Made by a program: the position numbers and the translations under genes
Notes under the pieces: model-generated
Database searches by the model: none
The model's input: the letters and a program-made list of their open reading frames with translations, nothing else
Told to the model about the DNA's origin: nothing
In this document: positions 1 to 6,954 of the stretch, piece by piece
Numbering within the stretch: the stretch's first letter is position 1
How the letters are laid out: every line of letters begins with the position of its first letter
DNA from: Roseiarcus sp050015935
Lineage (GTDB): Bacteria; Pseudomonadota; Alphaproteobacteria; Rhizobiales; Beijerinckiaceae
DNA length: 22,091 bases
Direction: 5' to 3'
NCBI GenBank assembly: GCA_050015935.1
Contig: JBEKAL010000021.1
Location: forward strand, 1 to 22,091

Positions 1-1782
1 GGGCTCGTCGCCTTCGACACCGAGACCACTTCGCTCGATCCGCAGCAGGCTGATCTCGTCGGCGTCTCGCTTGGCGTCGCGCCGGGCGAAGCCTGCTACA
101 TTCCCGTAGGCCATCGCGCCGGCTCGGCCGATCTCTTCGGCGGCGGCGGCCTGCTGCCCGACCAGATCGCCGAAGGGCAAGCGATCGCGCTGCTCAAGCC
201 GCTGCTCGAAGACCCGGGCGTGATGAAGATCGGCCAGAACGTGAAATTCGACTGGCACGTGTTCGCCCAGCGCGGCGTCGAAGTCGCGCCGTTCGACGAC
301 GTCATGCTGATCTCCTATGCGCTCGATTCGGGGACGACGAACGACGGCCACGGCATGGACGCGCTCGCCGAGCGCTGGCTCGACCACAAGAGCATTCACT
401 TCGCCGAAGTCGCGGGATCGGGGCGCAATTTCATCGGCTTCGCGCGCGTCGCGATCGACAGGGCGACGCAATACGCCGCCGAGGACGCCGACGTGACGCT
501 GAGACTCTGGCGCGTGTTGAAGCCGCGCCTCGTCGCCGAGGGCATGACGACGGTCTACGAGACGCTGGAGCGCCCGCTGGTCGTTCCGCTGGCGCGGATG
601 GAGCGGCGCGGCGTGTCGATCGACCGCGAAATGCTGGCGCGCCTGTCGGGCGAGTTCGCGCAAGGGATGGCGCGGATCGAAGCCGAGATCCAGAAAATCG
701 TCGGCGCGCCGTTCAACCTCTCCTCGCCGAAGCAGCTCGGCGACATCCTGTTCGGCCAGATGGGTCTGCCGGGCGGCAAGAAGACCGCGACCGGCGCCTG
801 GTCGACCTCGGCGAGCGTGCTGGAGGACCTCGCCGAAGAGGGCCACGAACTGCCGGCGCGCATCCTCGACTGGCGCCAGCTCGCCAAGCTCAAGTCGACC
901 TACGCCGACGCGCTGCCGGGCTTCGTCGATCCGAGAACGAACCGCGTGCACACCTCCTACGCGCTCGCCTCGACGACGACCGGGCGGCTCTCGTCGTCCG
1001 ATCCCAATCTGCAAAACATTCCCGTGCGCAACGAGGAGGGGCGCAAGATCCGCCGCGCGTTCGTCGCCGCGCCCGGCCGCCGGCTGATCTCGGCCGACTA
1101 CAGCCAGATCGAGCTGAGGCTGCTCGCCCATGTCGCCGACATCGGCGCGCTGAAAAAGGCGTTCGCCGACGGGCTCGACATCCACGCGATGACCGCCTCG
1201 GAAATGTTCGGGGTCCCGGTGAAAGACATGCCGAGCGAAGTGCGCCGGCGCGCCAAGGCGATCAACTTCGGCATCATCTACGGCATTTCGGCCTTCGGCC
1301 TCGCCAACCAGCTCGGCATCCCGCGCGAGGAGGCGGGGGCGTATATCAAGAAGTATTTCGAGCGCTTCCCCGGCATCCGCGACTATATGGAGGCGACGAA
1401 GAAACAGGCGCGCGCCGAGGGGTTCGTGCGCACCATCTTCGGCCGCAAGTGCCATTTCCCGCGCATCGACGCCTCGAACCCCTCGGAGCGCGCGTTCAAC
1501 GAGCGAGCGGCGATCAACGCGCCGCTGCAAGGCTCAGCCGCCGACATCATCCGCCGCGCCATGGCGCGCATGGACGGCGCGCTCGGGCGGGCCAGGCTCG
1601 GCGCGCGCATGCTGATGCAGGTCCACGACGAACTGGTGTTCGAGGCGCCCGACGAGGAGGTCGAGGCGACGATCGCGCTCGTCTCCAAGGCGATGGTCGA
1701 GGCGCCGGCGCCCGCGGTCCAGCTCAGCGTCCCGCTGGCGGTCGAAGCGCGGGCGGCGGGGAATTGGGACGAGGCGCATTAG
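1..1782 (+). CDS. polA: DNA polymerase I, 3' part (proofreading exonuclease and polymerase domains); 5' end outside window
   Basis: DNA polymerase I fills gaps in excision repair and replaces Okazaki primers. The reading frame is open from base 1, so the N-terminal 5'-nuclease domain lies to the left of the window; 593 residues are visible. The 3'-5' exonuclease domain begins at once: Exo I FDTETT (residues 5-10), Exo II around KIGQNVKFDW (about 75-84) and Exo III YAAEDADVT (about 158-166). The acidic residues are present, so proofreading should be active, unlike in Taq-type enzymes. The polymerase domain shows motif A (SADYSQIELR), motif B (RRRAKAINFGIIYG) and motif C (MQVHDELVFE). The gene ends 14 bp before the convergent gene at 1797-2630, with no obvious terminator between them. 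Identification is secure; only the true start is unknown. Confidence 0.97.
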   Translation, partial: GLVAFDTETTSLDPQQADLVGVSLGVAPGEACYIPVGHRAGSADLFGGGGLLPDQIAEGQAIALLKPLLEDPGVMKIGQNVKFDWHVFAQRGVEVAPFDDVMLISYALDSGTTNDGHGMDALAERWLDHKSIHFAEVAGSGRNFIGFARVAIDRATQYAAEDADVTLRLWRVLKPRLVAEGMTTVYETLERPLVVPLARMERRGVSIDREMLARLSGEFAQGMARIEAEIQKIVGAPFNLSSPKQLGDILFGQMGLPGGKKTATGAWSTSASVLEDLAEEGHELPARILDWRQLAKLKSTYADALPGFVDPRTNRVHTSYALASTTTGRLSSSDPNLQNIPVRNEEGRKIRRAFVAAPGRRLISADYSQIELRLLAHVADIGALKKAFADGLDIHAMTASEMFGVPVKDMPSEVRRRAKAINFGIIYGISAFGLANQLGIPREEAGAYIKKYFERFPGIRDYMEATKKQARAEGFVRTIFGRKCHFPRIDASNPSERAFNERAAINAPLQGSAADIIRRAMARMDGALGRARLGARMLMQVHDELVFEAPDEEVEATIALVSKAMVEAPAPAVQLSVPLAVEARAAGNWDEAH

Positions 1783-1796
1783 GGGCGGGGCGCCGC

Positions 1797-2630
1797 TCAC
1801 TGCGGCGCCAACAGCCGTCCCATGCTGGCGAAATCGATTTTCGTATAGCCGGCGGGAATGTCGAACGCGCCCGCGGGCGGGTCTTCGTGCTGGATGGATT
1901 TGAGCGTGACGACGATCTGGCGGCTTCCGTCGCCGAACTTGGTCGTCGTCTGCACCGGGAATCCGTCGAAGCCGATCGCCTTGGTCATCGAGTCGAAGTT
2001 GATCGTCGTCATCGGCGAGCGCAAGGCCCCCATCGCCGCGGTCATTTTCGCCATGAAGGCGCCGAAGCTGGCGAAACCCGCCAGATCGTCGCGGCTCAAG
2101 CCCAAGTCCGACAGTTTGGCGATGCAAACCTCCGACGAAGCCTTTCCGCCCACGACGATTCGATAGGGCGCGCAGCTCCACTCCCCCACGGTGCGCGAAT
2201 CGCCTGATTTCTCGTAAGTCGCTTGCGGCGCCGCGGACGGCGCGCCCTGACCCATGCGCGCGGCCATCATGGCCTCGATCTGCTTGCGCTGCGCTTCGGG
2301 CAGAGCCGCCAATTTCTCCTTCATCTTCGCCATCGCCTGATCCATTCGGGCGCCCATCTGCCCGAGGCCGGCCGCCGTCAATTCCAAATAGCTGTGGTCT
2401 TTCGATCGCAGCACCCACACCTTGTTCAGATCACCGCGAAAGATGATGTCCGTCGCCGCGGAAGACATTCGCAGCCGATCCGCGTCCAGAACCATCGTCC
2501 GGGACTGGGGAGCGGCGTCGTTGACCGCCTCGTCCAACGCGATCACGGTTCCCGCCGTCGCGGCGCCGCCGGCGCCGAGGACGAAAAGAGCGCCCGCGAA
2601 ACCGGCGCTCCATACAAACTGACTGCGCAC
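1797..2630 (-). CDS. Exported DUF4412-like protein of unknown function
   Basis: This encodes about 277 residues. I chose the GTG start at 2630 because GGGAGGAA sits about 7 nt upstream and the protein then begins with a signal peptide: a basic VRSQ start, a hydrophobic stretch to about residue 24 and an A-x-A-like end (AATAG). The frame stays open upstream to 2798, but that extension is Arg/Pro-rich and not signal-like. The mature part resembles DUF4412-type proteins: beta-rich segments (SRTMVLDADRLRM, KVWVLRSKDHSYLEL), then a Met/Lys/Gln-rich helix (about 90-125), then a second beta-rich half with two cysteines (WSCAPYRI, SEVCIAKL) that could form a disulfide. Location is probably periplasm or outer-membrane lipid layer. 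The function is unknown. It converges with polA and is divergent from the beta-propeller gene at 2885. The family call rests on pattern recall only. Confidence 0.8.
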   Translation of the reverse strand: MRSQFVWSAGFAGALFVLGAGGAATAGTVIALDEAVNDAAPQSRTMVLDADRLRMSSAATDIIFRGDLNKVWVLRSKDHSYLELTAAGLGQMGARMDQAMAKMKEKLAALPEAQRKQIEAMMAARMGQGAPSAAPQATYEKSGDSRTVGEWSCAPYRIVVGGKASSEVCIAKLSDLGLSRDDLAGFASFGAFMAKMTAAMGALRSPMTTINFDSMTKAIGFDGFPVQTTTKFGDGSRQIVVTLKSIQHEDPPAGAFDIPAGYTKIDFASMGRLLAPQ

Positions 2631-2884
2631 GATGCTTCCTCCCCGTTGCGGCCAAGCCGGCCCAAATCCATACGGGCCAGCTTGATCGACGCCGGCCCGC
2701 CAGTCCAGCGCGAATGTTAGGGGATGGGAGCGTCGCGCGCCAGCGCGGGCCGGGGCGGCGCCCGTCTTCGCCCAGCGACCAAACGCGGCTTCGTTCATCC
2801 CCCAGTCATCGCCAATAGGGCAGTCTCACCTTCGAATGGAACCAACGCCCGCGCCAGCCGGGCGGGGCCAGGGAGGTCGGGCTC
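2631..2884. other. Divergent intergenic region between DUF4412-like gene and beta-propeller gene
   Basis: This 254-bp region separates two outward-facing genes and should hold both promoters. Apart from the two ribosome binding sites (GGGAGGAA before 2630 on the minus strand, GGGAGG before 2885 on the plus strand) I see no convincing -35/-10 pair, operator or hairpin. Confidence 0.5.
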
Positions 2885-4186
2885 ATGATCTCGCGTTTCC
2901 TCACCGGCGGCGCCGCGGTGGCGCTCACCGCCTTCATCGGCTCGGATTCGCTCATCGACAGCGCGCATTCGCTGACGATCGCGACCTATTGCGTCGGCCC
3001 CCGGCAATGCGCTGCGCTGTGCCATGCGCGGGTGGAGCTCGGCTCGACGCCGCAGGACTTCATCGAGCGCGCCGCTTACGAACTCGGCGCGCCTGATTTC
3101 AAGGAAACGCCGCCCGCCAATCTGACGGCGCCGCCGCTGGTCGACCCAAACAACGTCTATTCCGAGACGACTGCGGACAAGCTCAGCCCGGCGACCGCGG
3201 GCGCGCTTTCGCGCGTCTACGCGCCCAATCTCATCACCGGCAAGGTCGACGTCATCGATCCTGCAACGTTCAAGGTCGTCGACAGTTTCGCCGCCATTCC
3301 CAGCCCGCAGCACATCGTGCCCTCCTGGGATCTTCAGACGCTGTGGGTGGCCGGCGACCTCAGCTATAGCGGCGGCCACGCCTCGGTGGCGCCGATCGAC
3401 CCGAAGACCGGCAAGATGGGTAAGCCGATCGACGTGCCCGACGCCTACAACATGTATTTCACCCCCGACGGGCGCTCCGCGATCGTCGTCGCCGAGTCGC
3501 TGCGCCGGCTCGAATTCCGCGATCCCCACACCATGGCGCTGCAGGGCTATATCGCCGTTCCCCGCTGCGACGGCGTCAACCACGCCGATTTCGCGCCCGA
3601 CGGCGCCTACGCGATCTTCACCTGCGAATACGACGATTCGCTGGCCAAGATCGATCTCGTCCATCACGCGCTCGCCGGCATGCTGCAACTGTCGCCCGGC
3701 CATATGCCGCAGGACATTCGCGTCGCGCCCGACGGCTCGGCCTATTTCGTCGCCGACTTGCTTGGGGACGGGCTGATCGTCGTCGACGGCGACAAGTTCA
3801 AGGAGACGGGCTTCATCCCCACCGGCGTCGGCGCGCACGGCCTCTATCCCAGCCGCGACGGCAAGCGCCTCTACGTCTCCAACCGCGGCACGCACAGGCT
3901 CGATGGGATGAAGCTCGGCGAGGGAAGCGTTTCCGTGCTCGATTTCGCCACGCGCAGAGTCGTCGGGACTTGGACGATTCCGGGCGGCGGCAGCCCCGAC
4001 ATGGGCAACGTCAGCGCCGACGGTAAATGGCTGTGGCTTTCGGGCCGCTTCGACGGCGTCGTCTACGCCTTCGACACCGACGACGGCTCGGTCCAGACGA
4101 TCGAAGTCGGCGGCATGCCGCACGGCCTCGCCGTTTGGCCGCAACCGGGCCGCTATTCGCTCGGGCACACCGGGAATATGCGGTAG
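2885..4186 (+). CDS. Exported YVTN/YncE-family seven-bladed beta-propeller protein
   Basis: The protein has 433 residues. GGGAGG about 9 nt upstream supports the ATG. The N-terminus (ISRFLTGGAAVALTAFIG) is a short basic plus hydrophobic stretch that could be an export signal or anchor. From about residue 70 (DPNNVYSETTADKLSPA) the chain shows repeated propeller blades with the typical V-x-V-I-D-P / F-x-P-D-G-R pattern, for example GKVDVIDPATFKVVDSF, MYFTPDGRSAIVV, HADFAPDGAYAIFT and GLYPSRDGKRLYVSNRG. It ends in PGRYSLGHTGNMR, a tail I recall from this YncE-like subfamily. Such propellers usually bind proteins or ligands; no enzyme activity can be assigned. Odd point: C36, C42 and C46-H47 form a CxxxCH motif near the N-terminus, in a region too short for a normal cytochrome c domain. 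It converges with the methyltransferase gene 18 bp downstream. Confidence 0.88.
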   Translation: MISRFLTGGAAVALTAFIGSDSLIDSAHSLTIATYCVGPRQCAALCHARVELGSTPQDFIERAAYELGAPDFKETPPANLTAPPLVDPNNVYSETTADKLSPATAGALSRVYAPNLITGKVDVIDPATFKVVDSFAAIPSPQHIVPSWDLQTLWVAGDLSYSGGHASVAPIDPKTGKMGKPIDVPDAYNMYFTPDGRSAIVVAESLRRLEFRDPHTMALQGYIAVPRCDGVNHADFAPDGAYAIFTCEYDDSLAKIDLVHHALAGMLQLSPGHMPQDIRVAPDGSAYFVADLLGDGLIVVDGDKFKETGFIPTGVGAHGLYPSRDGKRLYVSNRGTHRLDGMKLGEGSVSVLDFATRRVVGTWTIPGGGSPDMGNVSADGKWLWLSGRFDGVVYAFDTDDGSVQTIEVGGMPHGLAVWPQPGRYSLGHTGNMR

Positions 4187-4207
4187 CGGCGGTCGCGCCG
4201 CCGTCTA
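4184..4207. terminator. Candidate bidirectional hairpin between convergent genes
   Basis: CGGCGG (4187-4192) and CCGCCG (4198-4203) form a perfect 6-bp GC stem around the loop TCGCG. The plus-strand stop TAG (4184-4186) and the complement of the minus-strand stop (CTA, 4205-4207) can extend the stem by three pairs with one bulged T. The hairpin fills the whole gap between the two convergent genes. There is no T-run on either side, so this is not a textbook intrinsic terminator. Confidence 0.45.
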
Positions 4208-5047
4208 CAGCGTCCCCGCCAACACGACGTGGCCGCCGTTTTCGCGCGACCGCGCGGCGCGCTCGGGGAAAAAGCGCGCGACGATTTCATTGGGGCCGAG
4301 GTCCTCGATGCGGCGAAAGCCGAGCTCGCGGAGTTTTTCGTGCAGCTCGGACGTCGCGAACGAGGTTCGCAGCGGCTCGCCGGCCGCCTCCGCCCGCGCC
4401 GCGACGATTTCATGCGTTTTGCGAAAGCCGTCGTCGGCTATCGAAGCGGCCGGATTGGCGTAGTCGAATGCGACTTCGCCGCCGCCGGGCAACTCGGCGA
4501 TGAAGGCGAGCGCAGCGAAAATCGCCGGCTCGGTGAGATAGGAAACGACCCCGAGCCAGAGGAAGAAACTCGGCCGCTGGGCGTCGAACCCGCAGGCGGC
4601 GAGCGCGCCCGCGAGGCCTTCGCTTTCGAAATCGCAACCGGCGTAGACGACGTGCTCAGGAATCGCGATCGCCGCCGCGGCGAGGCGGCGGCGCTTCTCG
4701 GCCTGCGTCGCGGGATAATCGACCTCGAAGACGCGCAAGCCCTCGCTCGGCTCGACGCGATAGGCGAAGGTGTCGAGCCCGGCGCCGAGCACGACGATCT
4801 GGCGCACGCCGCGCCCGATCGCGCGTTTGGCCGCGTCCTCGGCGAAGCGGCTGCGCACGGCGACATAGAGGCGCAGACCGCGTAGCGCCGGGTCGGCGCG
4901 CGCCTCGGCGACGGCGCGTTGCGCGTCCTCGCCCAGAATGCGCAGCGCCAGCGGGTCGGCGAACACCCGCCCGCCGTCGAGAACCTGATGCGCCGCGCGC
5001 CGGCCGGCGGCGCCGAGCGCGGTGCGGCTGAACTGACCCTCTTGCAT
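4205..5047 (-). CDS. Class I SAM-dependent methyltransferase, leucine carboxyl methyltransferase-like (TIGR00027 type)
   Basis: The protein has 280 residues, the usual length for this family. The start FSRTALGAAGRRAAHQ followed by RVFADPLALRILG matches the conserved N-terminal helices of the SAM-dependent methyltransferases often annotated as putative S-adenosyl-L-methionine-dependent methyltransferase. The SAM-binding loop is VVLGAGLDTFAYR (about residues 85-97), and FEVDYPATQAEKRRRL carries the acidic residue expected to hold the ribose. The substrate is unknown; relatives include carboxyl O-methyltransferases, and polyketide-related enzymes in actinobacteria. The gene is cytosolic, has no operon partner in view and converges with the beta-propeller gene. 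Its GC and codon use match the chromosome, so it lies outside the island that begins about 200 bp upstream of its start. Confidence 0.9.
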   Translation of the reverse strand: MQEGQFSRTALGAAGRRAAHQVLDGGRVFADPLALRILGEDAQRAVAEARADPALRGLRLYVAVRSRFAEDAAKRAIGRGVRQIVVLGAGLDTFAYRVEPSEGLRVFEVDYPATQAEKRRRLAAAAIAIPEHVVYAGCDFESEGLAGALAACGFDAQRPSFFLWLGVVSYLTEPAIFAALAFIAELPGGGEVAFDYANPAASIADDGFRKTHEIVAARAEAAGEPLRTSFATSELHEKLRELGFRRIEDLGPNEIVARFFPERAARSRENGGHVVLAGTL

Positions 5048-5399
5048 GGGCCGAAGTTAGCCGCCCCGCGCGCCGCTGTCGATGCGGACTCAGGGAGCCC
5101 GCCCTGCCGCCGCGATCGGAGCGCCATTTCTGCCGCAGATCGTTTGTTCTCAGTCGCTTGCGTGGCGGTTTTCTTCCGCGCCGGCGCGACCCAGGCGATG
5201 CTTCGGCGCGGGGTCGGGACGCGGGCGCTCGGCAAATGGGGATTTGTCGACCTAGCCGTAACTCTTGCAATCCGCTTGCGCCATCGATGAGTGTAAGACA
5301 TGCGTAAGCCGCAAATTGGCGCCAAGAGTGAGATTGTTCTTGCAATCAGCAAGCATCCGTGCATCTAGCTATCTAGCTTTTTAACCATCTCGCTATCTG
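5048..5399. other. Intergenic region and left edge of the low-GC island
   Basis: This 352-bp stretch has no supportable gene. The first 200 bp keep chromosomal composition. From about 5250 it becomes clearly more AT-rich, which I take as the left edge of the island. It contains TCTTGCAATC twice as a direct repeat (5263-5272 and 5338-5347). The second copy starts an inverted repeat CTTGC-AATCA-GCAAG (5339-5353). The 8-bp repeat array that runs into the next start codon begins at 5363. No tRNA or integrase gene marks the junction. Confidence 0.5.
5263..5347. repeat. Direct repeat TCTTGCAATC, two copies 75 bp apart
   Basis: Identical 10-mers lie at 5263-5272 and 5338-5347. Both are in the AT-rich leader of the island, upstream of the ribbon-helix-helix gene. 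The right-hand copy overlaps the inverted repeat CTTGC-N5-GCAAG at 5339-5353. They may be regulator sites or remnants of an integration event. Confidence 0.5.
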
Positions 5400-5402
5400 A
5401 TG
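5363..5402 (+). promoter_or_regulatory. 8-bp repeat array at the start codon of the ribbon-helix-helix gene (candidate operator)
   Basis: Reading in steps of eight: ATCTAGCT (5363-5370), ATCTAGCT (5371-5378), TTTTAACC (5379-5386), ATCTCGCT (5387-5394) and ATCTGATG (5395-5402). Four of five units begin ATCT, three read ATCTNGCT, and the odd third unit keeps the phase. The last unit contains the ATG at 5400. Short tandem sites in fixed phase are typical operators of ribbon-helix-helix repressors, so autoregulation of the next gene is a reasonable inference. The array occupies the place where a ribosome binding site would normally be. Confidence 0.55.
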
Positions 5403-5597
5403 AAGCGTCAAGCTAAAGGAGACGTTCGGAACCGGCCAGACGGCCGCAGAGCGCTCCTGGTGTATCTCCGCCCGGATGTGATCAAGCGCCTCAAGGTCGC
5501 CGCCCTAGACGAAGATCGCCCAGCTTATGAACTCACGGAGGAAGCCGTGTCGGAGTGGTTGGCTGGGCGTCAGAAAGGACGCAAGCGCAAGGGGTGA
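5400..5597 (+). CDS. Small ribbon-helix-helix DNA-binding protein
   Basis: This encodes 65 residues. After a basic tail (residues 1-16) comes a strand-helix-helix pattern: RRALLVYL (16-23), DVIKRLKVAALDEDRP (about 25-40) and AYELTEEAVSEWLAGR (about 41-56), then a Lys/Arg-rich end (QKGRKRKG). This is the layout of small ribbon-helix-helix proteins that bind DNA as dimers and often repress themselves. No Shine-Dalgarno sequence precedes the ATG; it is the only Met in frame, since a stop lies at 5382-5384, so initiation may be leaderless or weak. It ends 4 bp before the likely methyltransferase start, which implies co-transcription and probably coupled translation. It is probably the module's regulator, though an antitoxin- or partition-type role is possible. 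Confidence 0.72.
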   Translation: MKRQAKGDVRNRPDGRRALLVYLRPDVIKRLKVAALDEDRPAYELTEEAVSEWLAGRQKGRKRKG

Positions 5598-5601
5598 GAC
5601 C

Positions 5602-6954
5602 ATGTGCATTGGATCGCCGACACCAACTCTTAACCACCACCAGGCCATATCGTTAATCATGACTGAATCGAGCCGCTCCGAAATTCACCTCGCGCCTGAT
5701 GACGAGCTAGCGTTGATATCGGGCGCACGTGACACTGAGCCCGTACGCGGCCTGACCCATGGCTTTTACAAATACCCGGCCCGCTTTTCGCCTGCATTCG
5801 CTCGCGCGGCGATACAGGCCCTTACGCAGCCTGGCGACCTTGTACTTGACAACCATGTTGGCGGCGGAACGACCCTCGTCGAGGCTCTTGCATCCGGTCG
5901 GCACGCGATCGGCGTGGACATTTCGACGCTCGCGGAATTCGTCGCTAGCGTGAAGACGACGGTGTTCTCCGAGCCGGAGTTCGACCGCCTTGAAGCATGG
6001 TCAACGCGTATCGCCGACGCGATCCACCTTAGGAAGTGGAGCATTCATTTCGCCGACTTCGCCGAGCTTGGTTACTACAAGCACCTTGGCGACCGCTCAC
6101 GCTGGCGCCTTCGTAAGGCGATCGAGCAGAGCCTTGGCGCCGCGATCAAGCTGGACACGCCACGCCTGGAAGCATTCGGTCGGTGCGTGGTGCTCAGGAC
6201 GGCTCAGTGGGCGCTCGACGGCCGCGCGAACCTGCCCTCACTCAACGATTTCCGCGACTTCTTGGAAACAACCGCGATCGACATGGTCGATGGCGCCCGC
6301 GCGCTGCGCGCCGCCGTCCCAGTGCCGGGGCCGGTCGTCCAGGTGATAAATCGTTCGGCCGCCGGGCTCGAAAACGATGCCCGCCTGCAAGCATGGCCAG
6401 CGCCACGCCTTGTACTAACGTCGCCGCCGTATCCCGGCGTGCACGTGCTTTACCACCGTTGGCAAGTCGACGGCCGAAAAGAGGCCCCGCTTCCTTTCAT
6501 GATCGCCAACAAGTTCGACGGCGCTGGAAGCAGCTACTACACGATGGGTGCCCGCAATTTTCCGGAACTCAAGACCTACTTCGACAGTATTCGCGCGACC
6601 ATGTCCTCGGTCGCAGCGCTCGCGGACGGACACACGATCGTGGTGCAGATGGTCGCGTTTTCTGACGCGTCGTGGCAGCTCGATCGGTACCTGCGAACCA
6701 TGGAGGAGGCCGGTCTGCAAGAGGTGTTCTTACCGGCGCTCCGAGGCGACCGCGACGGTCGGCTATGGCGCTCGGTTCCAGGTCGACGCTGGTACAGCGA
6801 TCAGCGCGGCGAGACGCCAGGTTCGCAAGAGGTCGTTCTGATCCATCGGAAGGCGGAGTCCGCTGCTACGCGGCCTCTGGCTGCCCGACGAGATCGCTCA
6901 GGTCGATCTCTTCATCCGCAAGATCGCCCAAGCTCTGGATCATTGGCAGAATGA
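5602..6954 (+). CDS. DNA methyltransferase, SPPY type (probable N4-cytosine or N6-adenine)
   Basis: The protein has 450 residues from the ATG at 5602, chosen because AAGGGG lies 7 nt upstream and the preceding gene ends 4 bp before; the ATG at 5659 (431 residues, no good ribosome site) is an alternative. The HGFYKYPARFSP segment (about 53-64) is typical of a subfamily of island-borne DNA methylases. The SAM motif I region is LDNHVGGGTTLVEAL (about 82-96): the usual DPF is replaced by DNH-V but the glycines remain. GVDI (D106) is the likely motif II. The catalytic motif IV is TSPPYP (273-278), usually linked to N4-cytosine methylation, though relatives methylate adenine. About 165 residues between I and IV could hold the target-recognition domain, an alpha-like order. 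The C-terminal 30 or so residues lie inside the 89-bp overlap with the convergent ATPase gene and look unstructured. Its codon use is less GC-biased than the flanks. Confidence 0.87.
   Translation: MCIGSPTPTLNHHQAISLIMTESSRSEIHLAPDDELALISGARDTEPVRGLTHGFYKYPARFSPAFARAAIQALTQPGDLVLDNHVGGGTTLVEALASGRHAIGVDISTLAEFVASVKTTVFSEPEFDRLEAWSTRIADAIHLRKWSIHFADFAELGYYKHLGDRSRWRLRKAIEQSLGAAIKLDTPRLEAFGRCVVLRTAQWALDGRANLPSLNDFRDFLETTAIDMVDGARALRAAVPVPGPVVQVINRSAAGLENDARLQAWPAPRLVLTSPPYPGVHVLYHRWQVDGRKEAPLPFMIANKFDGAGSSYYTMGARNFPELKTYFDSIRATMSSVAALADGHTIVVQMVAFSDASWQLDRYLRTMEEAGLQEVFLPALRGDRDGRLWRSVPGRRWYSDQRGETPGSQEVVLIHRKAESAATRPLAARRDRSGRSLHPQDRPSSGSLAE

Noticed and set aside
5048..5250. Possible CRISPR or integron array at the left island edge
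   Set aside because: Only two copies of a 10-mer occur in the neighbourhood, with no regular spacers and no cas or integrase gene.
5381..5388. TTAACCAT, resembling a CtrA half-box, in front of the RHH gene
   Set aside because: It is a single 8-mer in AT-rich DNA, straddling two units of the 8-bp repeat array, with no second TTAA at the right spacing.
5413..5421. AAAGGAG inside the RHH gene as a ribosome binding site for a later start
   Set aside because: No ATG, GTG or TTG lies 5-10 nt downstream in any frame.
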